From the NCBI GenBank assembly GCA_049603715.1, contig JBMYSW010000013.1:1-64000 (forward strand): a stretch of 64,000 bases of DNA, in the 5' to 3' direction. A program made the position numbers and the translations under genes. A model generated the notes under the pieces. The model had not been told where the DNA came from, made no database searches, and saw nothing but the letters and a program-made list of their open reading frames with translations. The DNA is from Pontibacterium sp049603715 (GTDB taxonomy: Bacteria > Pseudomonadota > Gammaproteobacteria > Pseudomonadales > Balneatricaceae). Below, piece by piece: positions 51,400 to 60,491 of this stretch; positions within the stretch are counted from its first letter, which is position 1; each line of letters starts with the position of its first letter.

Positions 51400-52725
51400 A
51401 TGAAGCTTTCGCCTCAAGAGTACAACGCCGAACTCCTCGCTTTTTTACAAGCCTCCCCAACGCCTTATCATGCCGTTAGCGAAATGGCGCGTCAGCTTGA
51501 AAGCGCGGGCTTTAAACGCCTGAACGAGGGAGAGGTGTGGCATACTGAAGCAGGTGGTCGTTATTTTTGTACCCGTTCTGATGCCTCTATTTTAGCCTGG
51601 ACCCTACCTAAAACCGCTAGCCTAGAAGAATCAGGCTTTCGTATGGTGGGGGCGCATACCGATTCACCTTGCTTGAAGGTTAAACCCAATCCTGCGCTTT
51701 CAGTTAAAGGGTATTCAAGCCTTGGGGTAGAGGTCTATGGCGGTGTGCTACTCAACCCATGGTTTGATCGCGACTTATCACTGGCTGGCCGTGTTGTTTA
51801 CGAAAATACTCAAGGTGATCTTAAAACCGCGTTGGTGGACTTTAAAAAGCCTATCGCGGTGATCCCGAGCCTTGCGATTCATTTAGACCGCGAAGCGAAT
51901 GCTGGCCGTGCAATTAACGCGCAAACCTATTTGCCACCTATTTTAGGGCAAGAGGGTAAGCTCGACTTTAATGAAGCTTTGGCTGAGCAACTGACAGCAC
52001 AAGGTGTAATGGACATAGCTACGAATGCCGAAGGCAAGCGCTGTGTTATCGACTATGATATGAGCTTTTATGACTGCCAAGCGCCATCGATTGTGGGCTT
52101 AAACGACGACTTCATCTGTTCAGCTCGACTCGACAATTTATTAAGTTGCTTTATTGGCTTAAAGGCCCTGGTTGAAGCAGGTTCTAACGAAGCCTGCCTG
52201 CTTGTAAGTAACGACCATGAAGAGGTGGGCAGTGCCTCAGCCGCAGGCGCGCAGGGCCCTATGTTGGCTAATTTGCTTGAGCGTTTAGTACCGAACAATG
52301 AGGCGCGCGTTCGTATGATTAACCGCTCGATGATGATCTCGGCCGACAATGCCCACGGTATTCATCCAAACTTTTCGCAAATGCATGATGGTAACCACGG
52401 CCCAATTTTAAACGAAGGGCCGGTGATTAAAGTCAATGCTAACCAGCGTTATGCTACCAGCAGCGATACCAGTGCGATTTTTAAACAAGTGGCTGCCCGT
52501 GCTGGGGTTGATATTCAGTCCTTTGTGGTGCGCTCAGATATGGCCTGTGGCTCTACCATTGGCCCTATCACTGCGTCGGCGATTGGTGTTAAAACCCTCG
52601 ATGTGGGTGTGCCTCAGTTTGCAATGCACTCTATTCGAGAAACGGCGGGTAGTCGCGATGCCTACAAGCTGAGTGAAATTTTAGAAGGCTTTTATCAACT
52701 GCCTGAACTTCCTTATACCTATTAA
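51400..52725 (+). CDS. apeB: M18 family aspartyl aminopeptidase
   Basis: 441-aa cytosolic zinc aminopeptidase that removes N-terminal Asp or Glu. Start at ATG 51400 (MKLSPQEYNAELLAFL); the frame from 51361 is an unsupported extension. Metal ligands and active site: H in GAHTDSPCLKVKP, D in SARLDNLLS, EE in DHEEVGSASAAGAQGP, D in MISADNAHGIHPN, and a late H in PQFAMHSIRE. Full length. Confidence 0.93.
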   Translation: MKLSPQEYNAELLAFLQASPTPYHAVSEMARQLESAGFKRLNEGEVWHTEAGGRYFCTRSDASILAWTLPKTASLEESGFRMVGAHTDSPCLKVKPNPALSVKGYSSLGVEVYGGVLLNPWFDRDLSLAGRVVYENTQGDLKTALVDFKKPIAVIPSLAIHLDREANAGRAINAQTYLPPILGQEGKLDFNEALAEQLTAQGVMDIATNAEGKRCVIDYDMSFYDCQAPSIVGLNDDFICSARLDNLLSCFIGLKALVEAGSNEACLLVSNDHEEVGSASAAGAQGPMLANLLERLVPNNEARVRMINRSMMISADNAHGIHPNFSQMHDGNHGPILNEGPVIKVNANQRYATSSDTSAIFKQVAARAGVDIQSFVVRSDMACGSTIGPITASAIGVKTLDVGVPQFAMHSIRETAGSRDAYKLSEILEGFYQLPELPYTY

Positions 52726-52748
52726 TTTCTCGTTGGCCATAACCTCAT

Positions 52749-52772
52749 AAAAAAGGCCCGCCTAGGCGGGCC
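52749..52772 (-). terminator. intrinsic terminator for the uronate-catabolic minus-strand operon
   Basis: Perfect palindrome GGCCCGCC-TA-GGCGGGCC (52755-52772). On the minus strand it runs straight into six T (52754-52749), 64 bp past the isomerase stop. On the plus strand there is no T run, so polarity is minus, though it may also block read-through from apeB. Confidence 0.9.
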
Positions 52773-52835
52773 AATCGCTCTCGGAATGATAGAAGCGAAG
52801 TAGGAACTCAGAGATACGTTTCTAATGCGGTTACA

Positions 52836-53687
52836 TCAAAAATCATAAAGCTTGCGTGGGTTGTCAACGTAGATTTTTTGACGTGTTGCGTCGTCAGGTA
52901 TCCAGCTATCAATAACGTCTTGCAAATGTGCGTCGTTGGGTGCTTGGTTGATGGGCTGGCTGGCGTGTGGCCAGTTAGTGCCCCATAAAATGCGCTCAGG
53001 TGCATGAGCGATCAAGGCTTTTGCTAATGTGCCCACGTCTTCATACAAAGGGCCGCCGGTGCGGCTGCTTTCGTAAATAGCAGACAATTTAATGTAGCAA
53101 TTTCCCTTATCTATCAGTTTAAGCAAAGTCTTAAACTGAGGATCATTAACGCCAGTAGGGGACTGAAACTTCATGACATGGTCAAGAATATAAGTCGACT
53201 CAAAGTTGTTTAAAAACGGCGAGTAGGTATCCATCAGCGAGCCGTCAAACTGAACAATGCAATGCCAGCCTAAATCGGCGATGCGCGCGTCCACCGCGTG
53301 TAAAGACTTAATGCCTACAGCGCCGCCTTCAAATTCCATAATACGTGCACCGCGAACCCCGGCCTTGTGTAAACGGGCCAAGGTGTCTTCCGACATATCT
53401 GGCGTAATTGCCGCTACACCTCTAGCGTTGCCATTAAAGGCACTTAGCGCCGCCAACATACAACGGTTGTCGTGTTGGTGTGCATTGGCTTGCACAATGA
53501 CCGTATGCTCAAAGCCCAACCACGCTTGCATGGCTTGATATTGATCTACATCCGGATAGTCAGAGGGAGAAGGTGGGCCTCCGGCTTGGTCGGCAAAGTC
53601 GGGGCTATAGACGTGACAATGGGTATCGATCGCGCCTTTTGGTAGTGGCCGTTTAGGTTGTGGCGACGAGGGGACACGTTGACTCAT
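52836..53687 (-). CDS. gli: D-galactarolactone isomerase (amidohydrolase 2 family)
   Basis: 283-aa TIM-barrel amidohydrolase. Metal-binding motif DTHCHVYSPDF near residue 21, later HQHDNRC, HVMKF, and LWGTNWPHAS close to the C terminus. In the Agrobacterium oxidative uronate pathway, Gli converts the 1,5-lactone made by uronate dehydrogenase to the 1,4-lactone used by the cycloisomerase. The assignment rests on family plus the neighbouring cycloisomerase, TRAP transporter and uronate dehydrogenase; the fold alone would also allow other dicarboxylate-lactone hydrolases. It is 17 bp downstream of gci, same operon. Confidence 0.8.
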   Translation of the reverse strand: MSQRVPSSPQPKRPLPKGAIDTHCHVYSPDFADQAGGPPSPSDYPDVDQYQAMQAWLGFEHTVIVQANAHQHDNRCMLAALSAFNGNARGVAAITPDMSEDTLARLHKAGVRGARIMEFEGGAVGIKSLHAVDARIADLGWHCIVQFDGSLMDTYSPFLNNFESTYILDHVMKFQSPTGVNDPQFKTLLKLIDKGNCYIKLSAIYESSRTGGPLYEDVGTLAKALIAHAPERILWGTNWPHASQPINQAPNDAHLQDVIDSWIPDDATRQKIYVDNPRKLYDF

Positions 53688-53704
53688 GGTTTAACCTTTT
53701 ATTA

Positions 53705-54835
53705 TTAAGCAACAGTGAATTTAGCCAGTACATCGCGATTAACGTCTACACCAAGGCCGGGCTGTTGTGGCACAGACAAGAGGCCGTTGTGTTGGCGAAG
53801 AGGCTCGCTGAGTAACTGGGTTTGGAATAGGTTTTCGGTTTGATCGTATTCAAAAGGCACATTAAGTGGCTCTAGTGCTGCAGGGTTGGGTGGAATAATG
53901 GCATGAAAATGCAAACCCGCAGCGATGGCTATACCTGTGCCCCATACATGAGGGACCACGCGGGTTGCGTTGGCCTCACATAAGGTTAGTACTTTTTTGG
54001 CTTCACTTAGCCCACCAATACCGCATACGTCGGGCTGCAAAATATCAACGGCTTGGGCCGTAAGGGCGGCTTGAATCCCCCATTTTGTATGCCATGTTTC
54101 GCCGGCAGCTACAGGAATAGGTTGTTTGGCGCGAACGTCTTGATATTGGGAAAGTACCTCTGGCACCACCGGCTCTTCAAACCAATCAATGTTAAAAGCG
54201 GCTGCGGCATTACCCAAGCGAATGGCTGCGACGGCGTCATAGCCATGGTTGGCGTCGATCATCAATCCCCGGTCTGGGCCAATCAACTCTCGTGTAAGGG
54301 CAATGGCTTCTAGGTCGGCGTCGATACCAAAGCCAATTTTAATTTTTACCGCCGAAAAGCCGTTTTCGACCATTTGGCTGACTTCCGCTTTAAGTGCCTC
54401 AAGGCGAGGTTGACCCATGGGGCGAAAGCCGCCCGTGGCGTAAAGGGGAATTTCAGTACGGAAGGCACCGCCCATCAGCTGATACACCGGCATGTCCAAT
54501 ACTTTGCCTTTGATATCCCAAAGGGCTACATCAATGCCACTAATGGCGTTTATTACCGCGCCTCGTTGGCCTTGGTCGCGAAAGGTGTTGTAAAGGTTTA
54601 ACCACAAAGGCTCGATATCGAGTGGGTTTTTACCTATCAGAAGGTTGGCCATGGCGTTGACGTAGGTACGGTTTGCGTCTGCTACGCCAAGGCATTCGCC
54701 CCAACCAATGGTGCCGTTATCGCATTCTATTTCAACAAGAAGATGCTGACGCTGATGAAACTGCATCGTGGCTGACTCAAAGCCGGGTGAAAGAGGTTGT
54801 CCGATTTTGTGACATGTCACGCGGGTGATTCGCAT
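53705..54835 (-). CDS. gci: D-galactarolactone cycloisomerase (enolase superfamily)
   Basis: 376-aa mandelate-racemase-group enolase. Catalytic parts: K-x-K in AVKIKIGFG, metal ligands in MIDANHGYD, WFEEPVVPE and AAGETWH, and general-base His in VVPHVWGTG. Long stretches (FESA-MQFHQRQHLLVEIECDNGTIGWGECLG split over the N terminus, RDQGQRGA-INA-SGIDVALWDIKGK) read like Agrobacterium Gci as remembered. It converts galactaro-1,4-lactone, and glucaro-lactone, to 3-deoxy-2-keto-hexarate. First gene of the minus-strand operon, divergent from the TRAP genes. Confidence 0.85.
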   Translation of the reverse strand: MRITRVTCHKIGQPLSPGFESATMQFHQRQHLLVEIECDNGTIGWGECLGVADANRTYVNAMANLLIGKNPLDIEPLWLNLYNTFRDQGQRGAVINAISGIDVALWDIKGKVLDMPVYQLMGGAFRTEIPLYATGGFRPMGQPRLEALKAEVSQMVENGFSAVKIKIGFGIDADLEAIALTRELIGPDRGLMIDANHGYDAVAAIRLGNAAAAFNIDWFEEPVVPEVLSQYQDVRAKQPIPVAAGETWHTKWGIQAALTAQAVDILQPDVCGIGGLSEAKKVLTLCEANATRVVPHVWGTGIAIAAGLHFHAIIPPNPAALEPLNVPFEYDQTENLFQTQLLSEPLRQHNGLLSVPQQPGLGVDVNRDVLAKFTVA

Positions 54836-55393
54836 CCTATTACCTTTTGTTTTGATTCTTATGATGAGTGGACAGTAATTTTTGGCTAAGGTAATACAAC
54901 AAATTAATTTTTACAATAAAAGATATGACAACTCGGGTGTCTTGTTCTTTGTTTTTGGTAGCTAGTTAGATAAAGAATATCGTTAGAGGTGATTTGGGAT
55001 GTTATTTAAATTATTGATATATAAAGATAAATTGAACTATTTCTTGGGTGGTATGCAGTCTTTTGGTGGTGCGGCCGCAAATTTCACTTTGAGATTACAC
55101 AAGCAAGGTTGTTCTTTTTTTAGAAGACAAGGTTTAACTAGCCTTGGCTCTTCTAAAAAATAATATGTCTGATGTTTTGTAATTAAAATTACATAAGTGT
55201 TTGAAATGTATAGATTTGAGCTTCTTTTTTGATCTGTTTTTATGGCTTGCGGGAGAGGTATTTTTAAACAAGAGGTACTATAACATGTTGATATGATGTT
55301 TTTGTCATGATACAAATTATGCCTATCTCGCGGTGACGACGAGAAAAATGGCGAAAAAACCTATAACAATAATGCGTTACGGAGCATGTAAAA
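54836..55393. other. 558-bp A+T-rich divergent control region of the uronate module
   Basis: Separates the gci-gli operon (minus) from dctPQM-udh (plus). No gene recognised. It contains a long hairpin (55115-55160) and the palindrome AACATGTT (55282-55289), which lies about 105 bp before dctP and could be an operator for the local GntR-type regulator. Minus-strand frames here look like noise. Confidence 0.5.
55115..55160. repeat. long hairpin between the divergent uronate operons
   Basis: TTTTTTAGAAGA pairs perfectly with TCTTCTAAAAAA, and inside that stem CAAGG pairs with CCTTG around a 9-nt loop. The T tract is on the 5' side and the A tract on the 3' side in both strands, so it is not an ordinary terminator. 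Confidence 0.6.
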
Positions 55394-56380
55394 ATGATAA
55401 AAACAATCACCTCTAAGCTAGTTTCAACGACCGTATTGGCGGGTGCAGTTTTTGCTGCAAGCACGGCATCAGCTGCTTGGACCGGTTGGAATATTCACAC
55501 TGAAGACTACCCTGTATCAAAGGCAATGGAGTTCTTCATCAAAGAAGCCAATGAGCGTACTGATGGTCGCGTATCTGGCCGTGTTTACCACGGTGCGGTT
55601 TTGGGTAACCAAGCCGATGCGATTGCACAAATGCAAATTGGTTCTATCGACTTCGCGGGCTTTAACTTAGGCCCACTGGGTGCTTACGTTCCTGAAGTGA
55701 ACGTTGTGTCATTGCCTTTCGTGTTTAAAGACGTTGAGCACATGCACCGCGCAATGGACGGAAAAGTAGGCGAGGCCCTTAGCGCAGCCATGTCTGAGAC
55801 TGGCATTATGTCGCTTTCTTGGTTTGATGGCGGTGCGCGTTCGTTCTACAACACCTCTAAGCCAATTAACACGCCAGACGACGTTAAAGGTATGAAGTTT
55901 CGTGTAATGAACAACGAACTTTATGTTGGCATGGTTGAGGCGTTGGGTGGTAACGGTACGCCAATGGCTTACTCAGAAGTTTACCAAGGCCTTAAAACGG
56001 GCGTTATCGACGGCGCAGAAAACAACTGGCCTTCATACGACTCGAGTAACCACTTTGAAGTGTCTCAATACTACTCAGATACGCAGCACCTTATCTTGCC
56101 AGAGTGTTTGTGTGTGAGCACCGCTGCTTGGGCTTCTTTGTCAGATGCGGACAAAGCCGTTGTTAAAGAAGTAGCAAAAGAGGCTTCAACGTTGCAGCGT
56201 AAGCTTTGGGCTGAGCGTGAAGAGAAGAGCCGCGAAAAAGTGCTAGCCTCTGGTGTTAAGTACAATGCCATTGAAAACAAAGCACCGTTCCAAGCCGCCA
56301 TGGATGTGGTTTACAAAGATGCAGTGAAAGCTAACCCATCGCTGCAAGCTTTGATTGATCAAATCAAAAGCGTTCAGTAA
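55394..56380 (+). CDS. dctP: TRAP transporter substrate-binding protein, DctP family
   Basis: 328-aa periplasmic binding protein that delivers an organic acid to the DctQM membrane proteins. Signal peptide ends STASA-AW at about residue 28. Family features: RVYHGAVLGNQADAIAQMQIGSIDF, the middle GMKFRVMNNELYVGMVEALGGNGTPMAYSEVYQGLKTGVIDGAENNWPSY with the substrate-binding Arg in KFRVMNN. Linkage to udh, gci and gli makes a hexuronate the likely ligand. Confidence 0.92.
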   Translation: MIKTITSKLVSTTVLAGAVFAASTASAAWTGWNIHTEDYPVSKAMEFFIKEANERTDGRVSGRVYHGAVLGNQADAIAQMQIGSIDFAGFNLGPLGAYVPEVNVVSLPFVFKDVEHMHRAMDGKVGEALSAAMSETGIMSLSWFDGGARSFYNTSKPINTPDDVKGMKFRVMNNELYVGMVEALGGNGTPMAYSEVYQGLKTGVIDGAENNWPSYDSSNHFEVSQYYSDTQHLILPECLCVSTAAWASLSDADKAVVKEVAKEASTLQRKLWAEREEKSREKVLASGVKYNAIENKAPFQAAMDVVYKDAVKANPSLQALIDQIKSVQ

Positions 56381-56437
56381 TTGAACCAAAGGCGGGGCGG
56401 TGCAGGCCGCTCTGCCGTTTTGACGTAAAGAATAACT

Positions 56438-56983
56438 ATGACAAAAATTGATGCTTTTTTAGGGCTTAAAAACCGCCTGTTTCAATTGATTTGCAAGCTC
56501 TGTTTGGCGCTTGCGGGTATCAGCATGGTGGTCCTCGTTTTGTCCTTCGCGTGGCTGGTTTATGGCCGCTACGTAGTCAACGATACGCCTACTTGGGTTG
56601 AGCAACTCAGCCTGTTATTGGTGGTCAATATTACCTTTTTAGCCGCAGCCGTGGGTGTACATGAACGTACTCACCTTGCCGTTGATATTTTACCAACCAC
56701 CTTATTACCGAAAATTCGAGTGTCACTTGAGATGATGTTAGATGTCATTTTAGTTGGCTTTGGCGTAGCGATGGCGATCAGCGCATGGGGGCTGATTGAT
56801 GTGAGCATGCGCCGTAATATCCCGTTATTGGGCATTCCTGAAGGTATTCGTTACATGCCTATGTTTGCTTGTGGTGTGCTTATGGCCTTGTTCTCGGCTG
56901 GGCGTATTCCCGAGCACCTTTGGGTGTTGGCGACAGGTGTGGCACCCACTGCTGCGCCACAATCAGAATCTCAGGAGGCCTAG
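56438..56983 (+). CDS. dctQ: TRAP transporter small membrane subunit, DctQ family
   Basis: 181-aa inner-membrane protein with four TM helices (about residues 17-43, 57-78, 97-118, 137-158). The WVEQLSLLLVVNITFLAAAVGVHERTHLAVD block is diagnostic for DctQ. It lies 57 bp after dctP and 2 bp before the dctM start, in one operon. Confidence 0.92.
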   Translation: MTKIDAFLGLKNRLFQLICKLCLALAGISMVVLVLSFAWLVYGRYVVNDTPTWVEQLSLLLVVNITFLAAAVGVHERTHLAVDILPTTLLPKIRVSLEMMLDVILVGFGVAMAISAWGLIDVSMRRNIPLLGIPEGIRYMPMFACGVLMALFSAGRIPEHLWVLATGVAPTAAPQSESQEA

Positions 56984-56985
56984 TC

Positions 56986-58269
56986 ATGGGTTTAGCGATC
57001 TTATTGGGCTTGTTTGCCCTGTTAGTTGTATTTGGTATGCCAGTGGCTTTTGCCCTTGGTATCTCTGCTATCAGCGCCTTTGCCTATGAAGGTTTGCCAT
57101 TGCTGGTGGGCTTTCAGCGCTTTGTATCTGGCGTGTCGGTGTTTTCGCTATTGGCGATTCCATTCTTTATTTTTGCAGGCGAACTCATGTTCCACGGGGG
57201 CATTGCCACTCGCCTTGTTAATTTAGCTTCTGCCGCTGTGGGTTGGGTGCGCGGTGGCCTCGGTCAAGTAAACGTATTCTCGAGCATGCTGTTTGGCGGT
57301 ATTTCTGGCTCCGCGGTGGCGGATGTGTCGGCCTTGGGTTCGCTGTTGATTCCAGTTATGAAAAAGAAAGGCTACGACGCAGACTATGCCGTTAACGTGA
57401 CGGTTACTTCGTCTATCGCCGGTATTATGATTCCTCCAAGCCACAATATGATTTTGTATGTAGTGGCGGCAGGCGGCGGTATTTCGGTGGCTAACCTGTT
57501 TTTGGCAGGTGTAGTTCCGGGCATGGTGATGTGTCTGTTGTTGGCCTTTGCGGCTCGCTACATTGCGATTAAGCGTAATTACCCAACGGAAGAATTTCCG
57601 GGTATGAAGGTGGTGTTCCTTTCGTTCTTGGCCTCTTTGCCAGGCTTGTTAACGGCGATTATCGTGGTGGGTGGTGCGCTTTCGGGGGTGTTCACAGTCA
57701 CTGAATCGGGTGCTATTGGTGCACTTTACGCCATCATTATTACGGGTTTGGTTTATAAGTCGCTGAGCCGTGATGCGTTCTGGACGGCGGTCATTCGTTC
57801 GGTTAAAACCACCGGCTTGGTTATGATTTTGGTGGGCTGTGCGTCGGCGTTTGGTTACATGCTCGCGATGTATCGCGTACCTGATGTATTGGCGTCTTCG
57901 CTCACGTCTATCTCAGACAACCCGATTGTCATTCTGCTGTTGATGAATCTCATGCTGTTGGTACTAGGCATGATTATGGATATGGCGGCGCTTATCTTGA
58001 TTTGCACACCAATCTTTTTACCTGTGGCTGTGAGCCTTGGTATGGACCCAATTCACTTTGGTGTCATGCTGATGATGAACCTAGGTTTGGGTTTGTGTAC
58101 TCCGCCAGTGGGTGGGTGTTTGTTTGTGGGTTGTGCCATAGGGCAGGTGCCTATGCAGCAGGCTGTTAAAACCATTTGGCCGTTTTATTTGGCTATTTTA
58201 ACGGCGTTGATGTTAGTGACCTTTGTGCCGAGCATCTCTATGTTTTTACCTAACTTATTTGGACTCTAA
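56986..58269 (+). CDS. dctM: TRAP transporter large permease subunit, DctM family
   Basis: 427-aa sodium-coupled permease with about twelve TM helices. Start at ATG 56986 (MGLAILLGLFALLVVFGMPVAFALG) behind AGGAGG; the longer open frame from 56869 lies inside dctQ and is rejected. Features: FFIFAGELM, SSMLFGGISGSAVADVSALGSLLIP, TVTSSIAGIMIPPSHNMILY, and GLCTPPVGGCLFVG near the C terminus. Confidence 0.95.
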   Translation: MGLAILLGLFALLVVFGMPVAFALGISAISAFAYEGLPLLVGFQRFVSGVSVFSLLAIPFFIFAGELMFHGGIATRLVNLASAAVGWVRGGLGQVNVFSSMLFGGISGSAVADVSALGSLLIPVMKKKGYDADYAVNVTVTSSIAGIMIPPSHNMILYVVAAGGGISVANLFLAGVVPGMVMCLLLAFAARYIAIKRNYPTEEFPGMKVVFLSFLASLPGLLTAIIVVGGALSGVFTVTESGAIGALYAIIITGLVYKSLSRDAFWTAVIRSVKTTGLVMILVGCASAFGYMLAMYRVPDVLASSLTSISDNPIVILLLMNLMLLVLGMIMDMAALILICTPIFLPVAVSLGMDPIHFGVMLMMNLGLGLCTPPVGGCLFVGCAIGQVPMQQAVKTIWPFYLAILTALMLVTFVPSISMFLPNLFGL

Positions 58270-58281
58270 AAGGGCGACTTA

Positions 58282-59076
58282 ATGAAAAGTGTTTTAATTA
58301 CCGGTGCAAGCGGCCATTTGGGGTCGGTGATGCGCCAACGTCTAGCCGCCTATTTTGATGAAGTGCGCATTAGTGATATTCAGCCGATTATCGACCTTGC
58401 TGAACACGAAGCCTTTTATCAAATGGATTTATCTGACTTTGAGTCAGTTAAAGTAGCCATGGACGGTGTTGAAGCGGTAGTACATTTTGGTGGTGTATCG
58501 ATTGAAGGGCGTTTTGATGCGATTTTAAACGCTAATATTCATGGCGCTTACAATGTGTACGAGGCTGCGCGTCAACTGGGTGGTATACGAGTGATCTTTG
58601 CAAGCTCAAACCACACTGTGGGCTTCTATCAGCGCTCGCAAATGCTCGATAGCCAAATGCCGTTTAGGCCCGACAGTTTATATGGTGTATCTAAGTGCTT
58701 TGGTGAAAATTTGGCGCAATACTACTACGACAAGTTTGGTGTTGAGTCTGGTTTGCTACGCATTGGTTCTTGTACGCCAGAACCAGAAGACTATCGTATG
58801 CTAGCAACTTGGTTGAGTTATGGTGATTTAGAGTCGTTGATTATGACCTGCATTAACGCGCCTAAGTTGAAGTGTACGCCGGTGTTTGCGACGTCCAATA
58901 ATGATCATCGCTGGTGGGACAATAAGCACGCGGCCTTTTTAGGCTGGGCGCCAAAGGATAACTCGGCGGATTATTTACATTTAGCCAAGGTGTCGCCTGA
59001 TCGCGTAGATCGCAATGACCCTTCGGTGCAGTTTCAAGGTGGCTTGTTTGCGACGGCAGGACACTTTGAAGACTAG
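58282..59076 (+). CDS. udh: uronate dehydrogenase (NAD-dependent)
   Basis: 264-aa short-chain (extended, epimerase-like) dehydrogenase that oxidises galacturonate or glucuronate to the aldaro-1,5-lactone. NAD loop TGASGHLGSVM at residues 7-17, VVHFGGVSIEGRFD, catalytic Ser in IFASSNHTVGFY, Y-x3-K in LYGVSKCFGE, and RIGSCTPEPEDYRMLATWLS late. Length and motifs match Udh of Pseudomonas and Agrobacterium. Last gene of the dctPQM-udh operon, 12 bp after dctM. Confidence 0.9.
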   Translation: MKSVLITGASGHLGSVMRQRLAAYFDEVRISDIQPIIDLAEHEAFYQMDLSDFESVKVAMDGVEAVVHFGGVSIEGRFDAILNANIHGAYNVYEAARQLGGIRVIFASSNHTVGFYQRSQMLDSQMPFRPDSLYGVSKCFGENLAQYYYDKFGVESGLLRIGSCTPEPEDYRMLATWLSYGDLESLIMTCINAPKLKCTPVFATSNNDHRWWDNKHAAFLGWAPKDNSADYLHLAKVSPDRVDRNDPSVQFQGGLFATAGHFED

Positions 59077-59098
59077 TGCTTGGTCGCTAGTTTTTTTG

Positions 59099-59126
59099 GG
59101 CCCCGCTTAGGCGGGGTCTTTTTTTT
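59099..59126 (+). terminator. intrinsic terminator after udh
   Basis: GGCCCCGC (59099-59106), loop TTAG, GCGGGGTC (59111-59118), then eight T. Very strong. Confidence 0.95.
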
Positions 59127-59181
59127 GCCTGAGCGTTTTTGCGTCAGGCAGTTTTAAAGAAGGCGGCGCGATATGAAAAAA

Positions 59182-59883
59182 TTACAGACTAGCGCGGCTA
59201 AGCACTTCACGCAGGGCTTCTCGGCTGTTAATCAAATGCAAGCGCATGGCGGCGCGAGCAGCTTGACTGTCGCCACGGGCAATCGCCGCAAAAATATCTT
59301 CATGCTCGTGGTGAATCCGATTGGTATTTAAACGCGTATGGGGAATGAGTTTAGAGCCGAGTAGGTTCATTAGCTCAGTGTAATGTTTATTACCTGTGGC
59401 TTCGGCAATTAAATAATGAAACTGAAAGTCAGCAGTATAAGGGTCTGTGTTGGTTTTATCGCGCTTTTGAAGCGCGTGGAGAGCTTGTTCAAGCTTTTTA
59501 ATGTGGTCGTAGTCACGGCGTTTCGCCGCTAAGCCGCAGGCTTCAACTTCAAATCCCATGCGAAACTCCAGCAAGTCTAGCAGTTCGGGTAGGGTGTCTT
59601 TTGCTGAAATTTCGATCAACGCGTTGGATTCATTGGGTTTTGATACCACAAAGGTACCAATTCCGTGACGTGTTTCTACCAAACCAGCCGCTTGTAGTTT
59701 TAAAATGGCCTCGCGTACAACTGTGCGACTGACCGAGTATTTTTCCATGATACCCGACTCGGTGGGTAATTTATCACCAATAGAAAGCCGGCCTTGTTTA
59801 ATGGCATCACATACGTCTTGGAAAATGACTTGAGCTAGCGTAGGCTTAGCGCGTTTCGTCTTGGTTTTAGCTTTTGTAGGCAC
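59182..59883 (-). CDS. GntR-family regulator, FadR subfamily
   Basis: 233-aa repressor-type regulator. N-terminal winged helix (about residues 15-80: GDKLPTESGIMEKYSVSRTVVREAILKLQAAGLVETRHGIGTF split around the recognition helix) and all-helical FCD ligand domain with metal-binding residues (D and H in DFQFHYLIAEATGN, late HEHEDIFAAI). FCD regulators of this type respond to sugar acids, so it is the likely local controller of the uronate genes, which it faces tail to tail. The dyad upstream suggests autoregulation. Confidence 0.9.
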   Translation of the reverse strand: MPTKAKTKTKRAKPTLAQVIFQDVCDAIKQGRLSIGDKLPTESGIMEKYSVSRTVVREAILKLQAAGLVETRHGIGTFVVSKPNESNALIEISAKDTLPELLDLLEFRMGFEVEACGLAAKRRDYDHIKKLEQALHALQKRDKTNTDPYTADFQFHYLIAEATGNKHYTELMNLLGSKLIPHTRLNTNRIHHEHEDIFAAIARGDSQAARAAMRLHLINSREALREVLSRASL

Positions 59884-60086
59884 CGAGTTTAACTACCCTT
59901 TATTTATATTAATTTATTGTTAAGTCTAACATTACTTCGCTTTTGTGATAATAGAACCTTGGAAAGCTCTCTTAATATTCAAACATTTGTTTTAATTAAA
60001 TTTTCTAACTTTTTCATGGTTTGTACCCAAAAATTTAAAAAAGCGTCTACCCTTGTAATTAGACATAGCACAAGAGGACTGTACAT
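59884..60086. other. 203-bp divergent promoter region
   Basis: Between the GntR-type gene and the YjbR gene. Holds the TGTTA-AGTC-TAACA dyad and a looser CTTGT-N13-ACAAG inverted repeat (60053-60075) just ahead of the YjbR start. No gene. Confidence 0.4.
59918..59931. promoter_or_regulatory. candidate GntR-type operator TGTTA-AGTC-TAACA
   Basis: Perfect 5-bp arms with a 4-bp spacer, 35 bp upstream of the GntR-type start codon. The TAACA half site recurs in TAACATGTTG (55281-55290) upstream of dctP but in inverted order, so a shared operator is only a hypothesis. Confidence 0.35.
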
Positions 60087-60491
60087 ATGTGGCTAGATGA
60101 TTACCTCGAAGCCAAGCCCGAAGCGGTAGAGACTTTCCCAGCAGATCAGGACACACGTGTCTTTAAAGTTCAGCATAAGATGTTTGCGCTGATTGTAGAG
60201 AAAGAGGGTGTGAGCCGAGTTAATTTAAAATGTGAGCCAGATTACGCATTAGTGTTGCGCGAAAAGTTTGATAGCGTAGTCCCTGGGCACCACATGAATA
60301 AAAAACACTGGAATAGCATCTTTTTGGATGGGTCTGTACCTAAAGATGAAATTAAACGCATGGTCGACCACTCCTACGCCATTGTCGTGGCGGGGATGCC
60401 GACAGACCCGCGAGTTGGCCTTGAAGAGCGTCATGGTAAAGAAGTGTTGTATCGTGGGTTAGAGGTGGATTCAGAAGCCTCGGTGGACTAA
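60087..60491 (+). CDS. MmcQ/YjbR family protein
   Basis: 134-aa CyaY-like-fold protein. YjbR features: an N-terminal helical start (LDDYLEAKPEAVETFP), KVQHKMFALI, VNLKCEPDYALVLRE, and the conserved GHHMNKKHWNSIFLDGSVPKDEIKRMVDHSY. Cytoplasmic, possibly DNA-binding; role unknown. AGAGGA upstream of the ATG. No visible tie to the uronate module apart from position. Confidence 0.88.
   Translation: MWLDDYLEAKPEAVETFPADQDTRVFKVQHKMFALIVEKEGVSRVNLKCEPDYALVLREKFDSVVPGHHMNKKHWNSIFLDGSVPKDEIKRMVDHSYAIVVAGMPTDPRVGLEERHGKEVLYRGLEVDSEASVD

Noticed and set aside
55115..55160. Hairpin as an intrinsic terminator
   Set aside because: In both strands the T tract precedes the stem and an A tract follows it, opposite to terminator polarity.
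56869..56985. N-terminal extension of dctM inside dctQ
   Set aside because: The ATG at 56986 has AGGAGG at the right distance and begins the conserved first TM helix; the extension overlaps dctQ in another frame.
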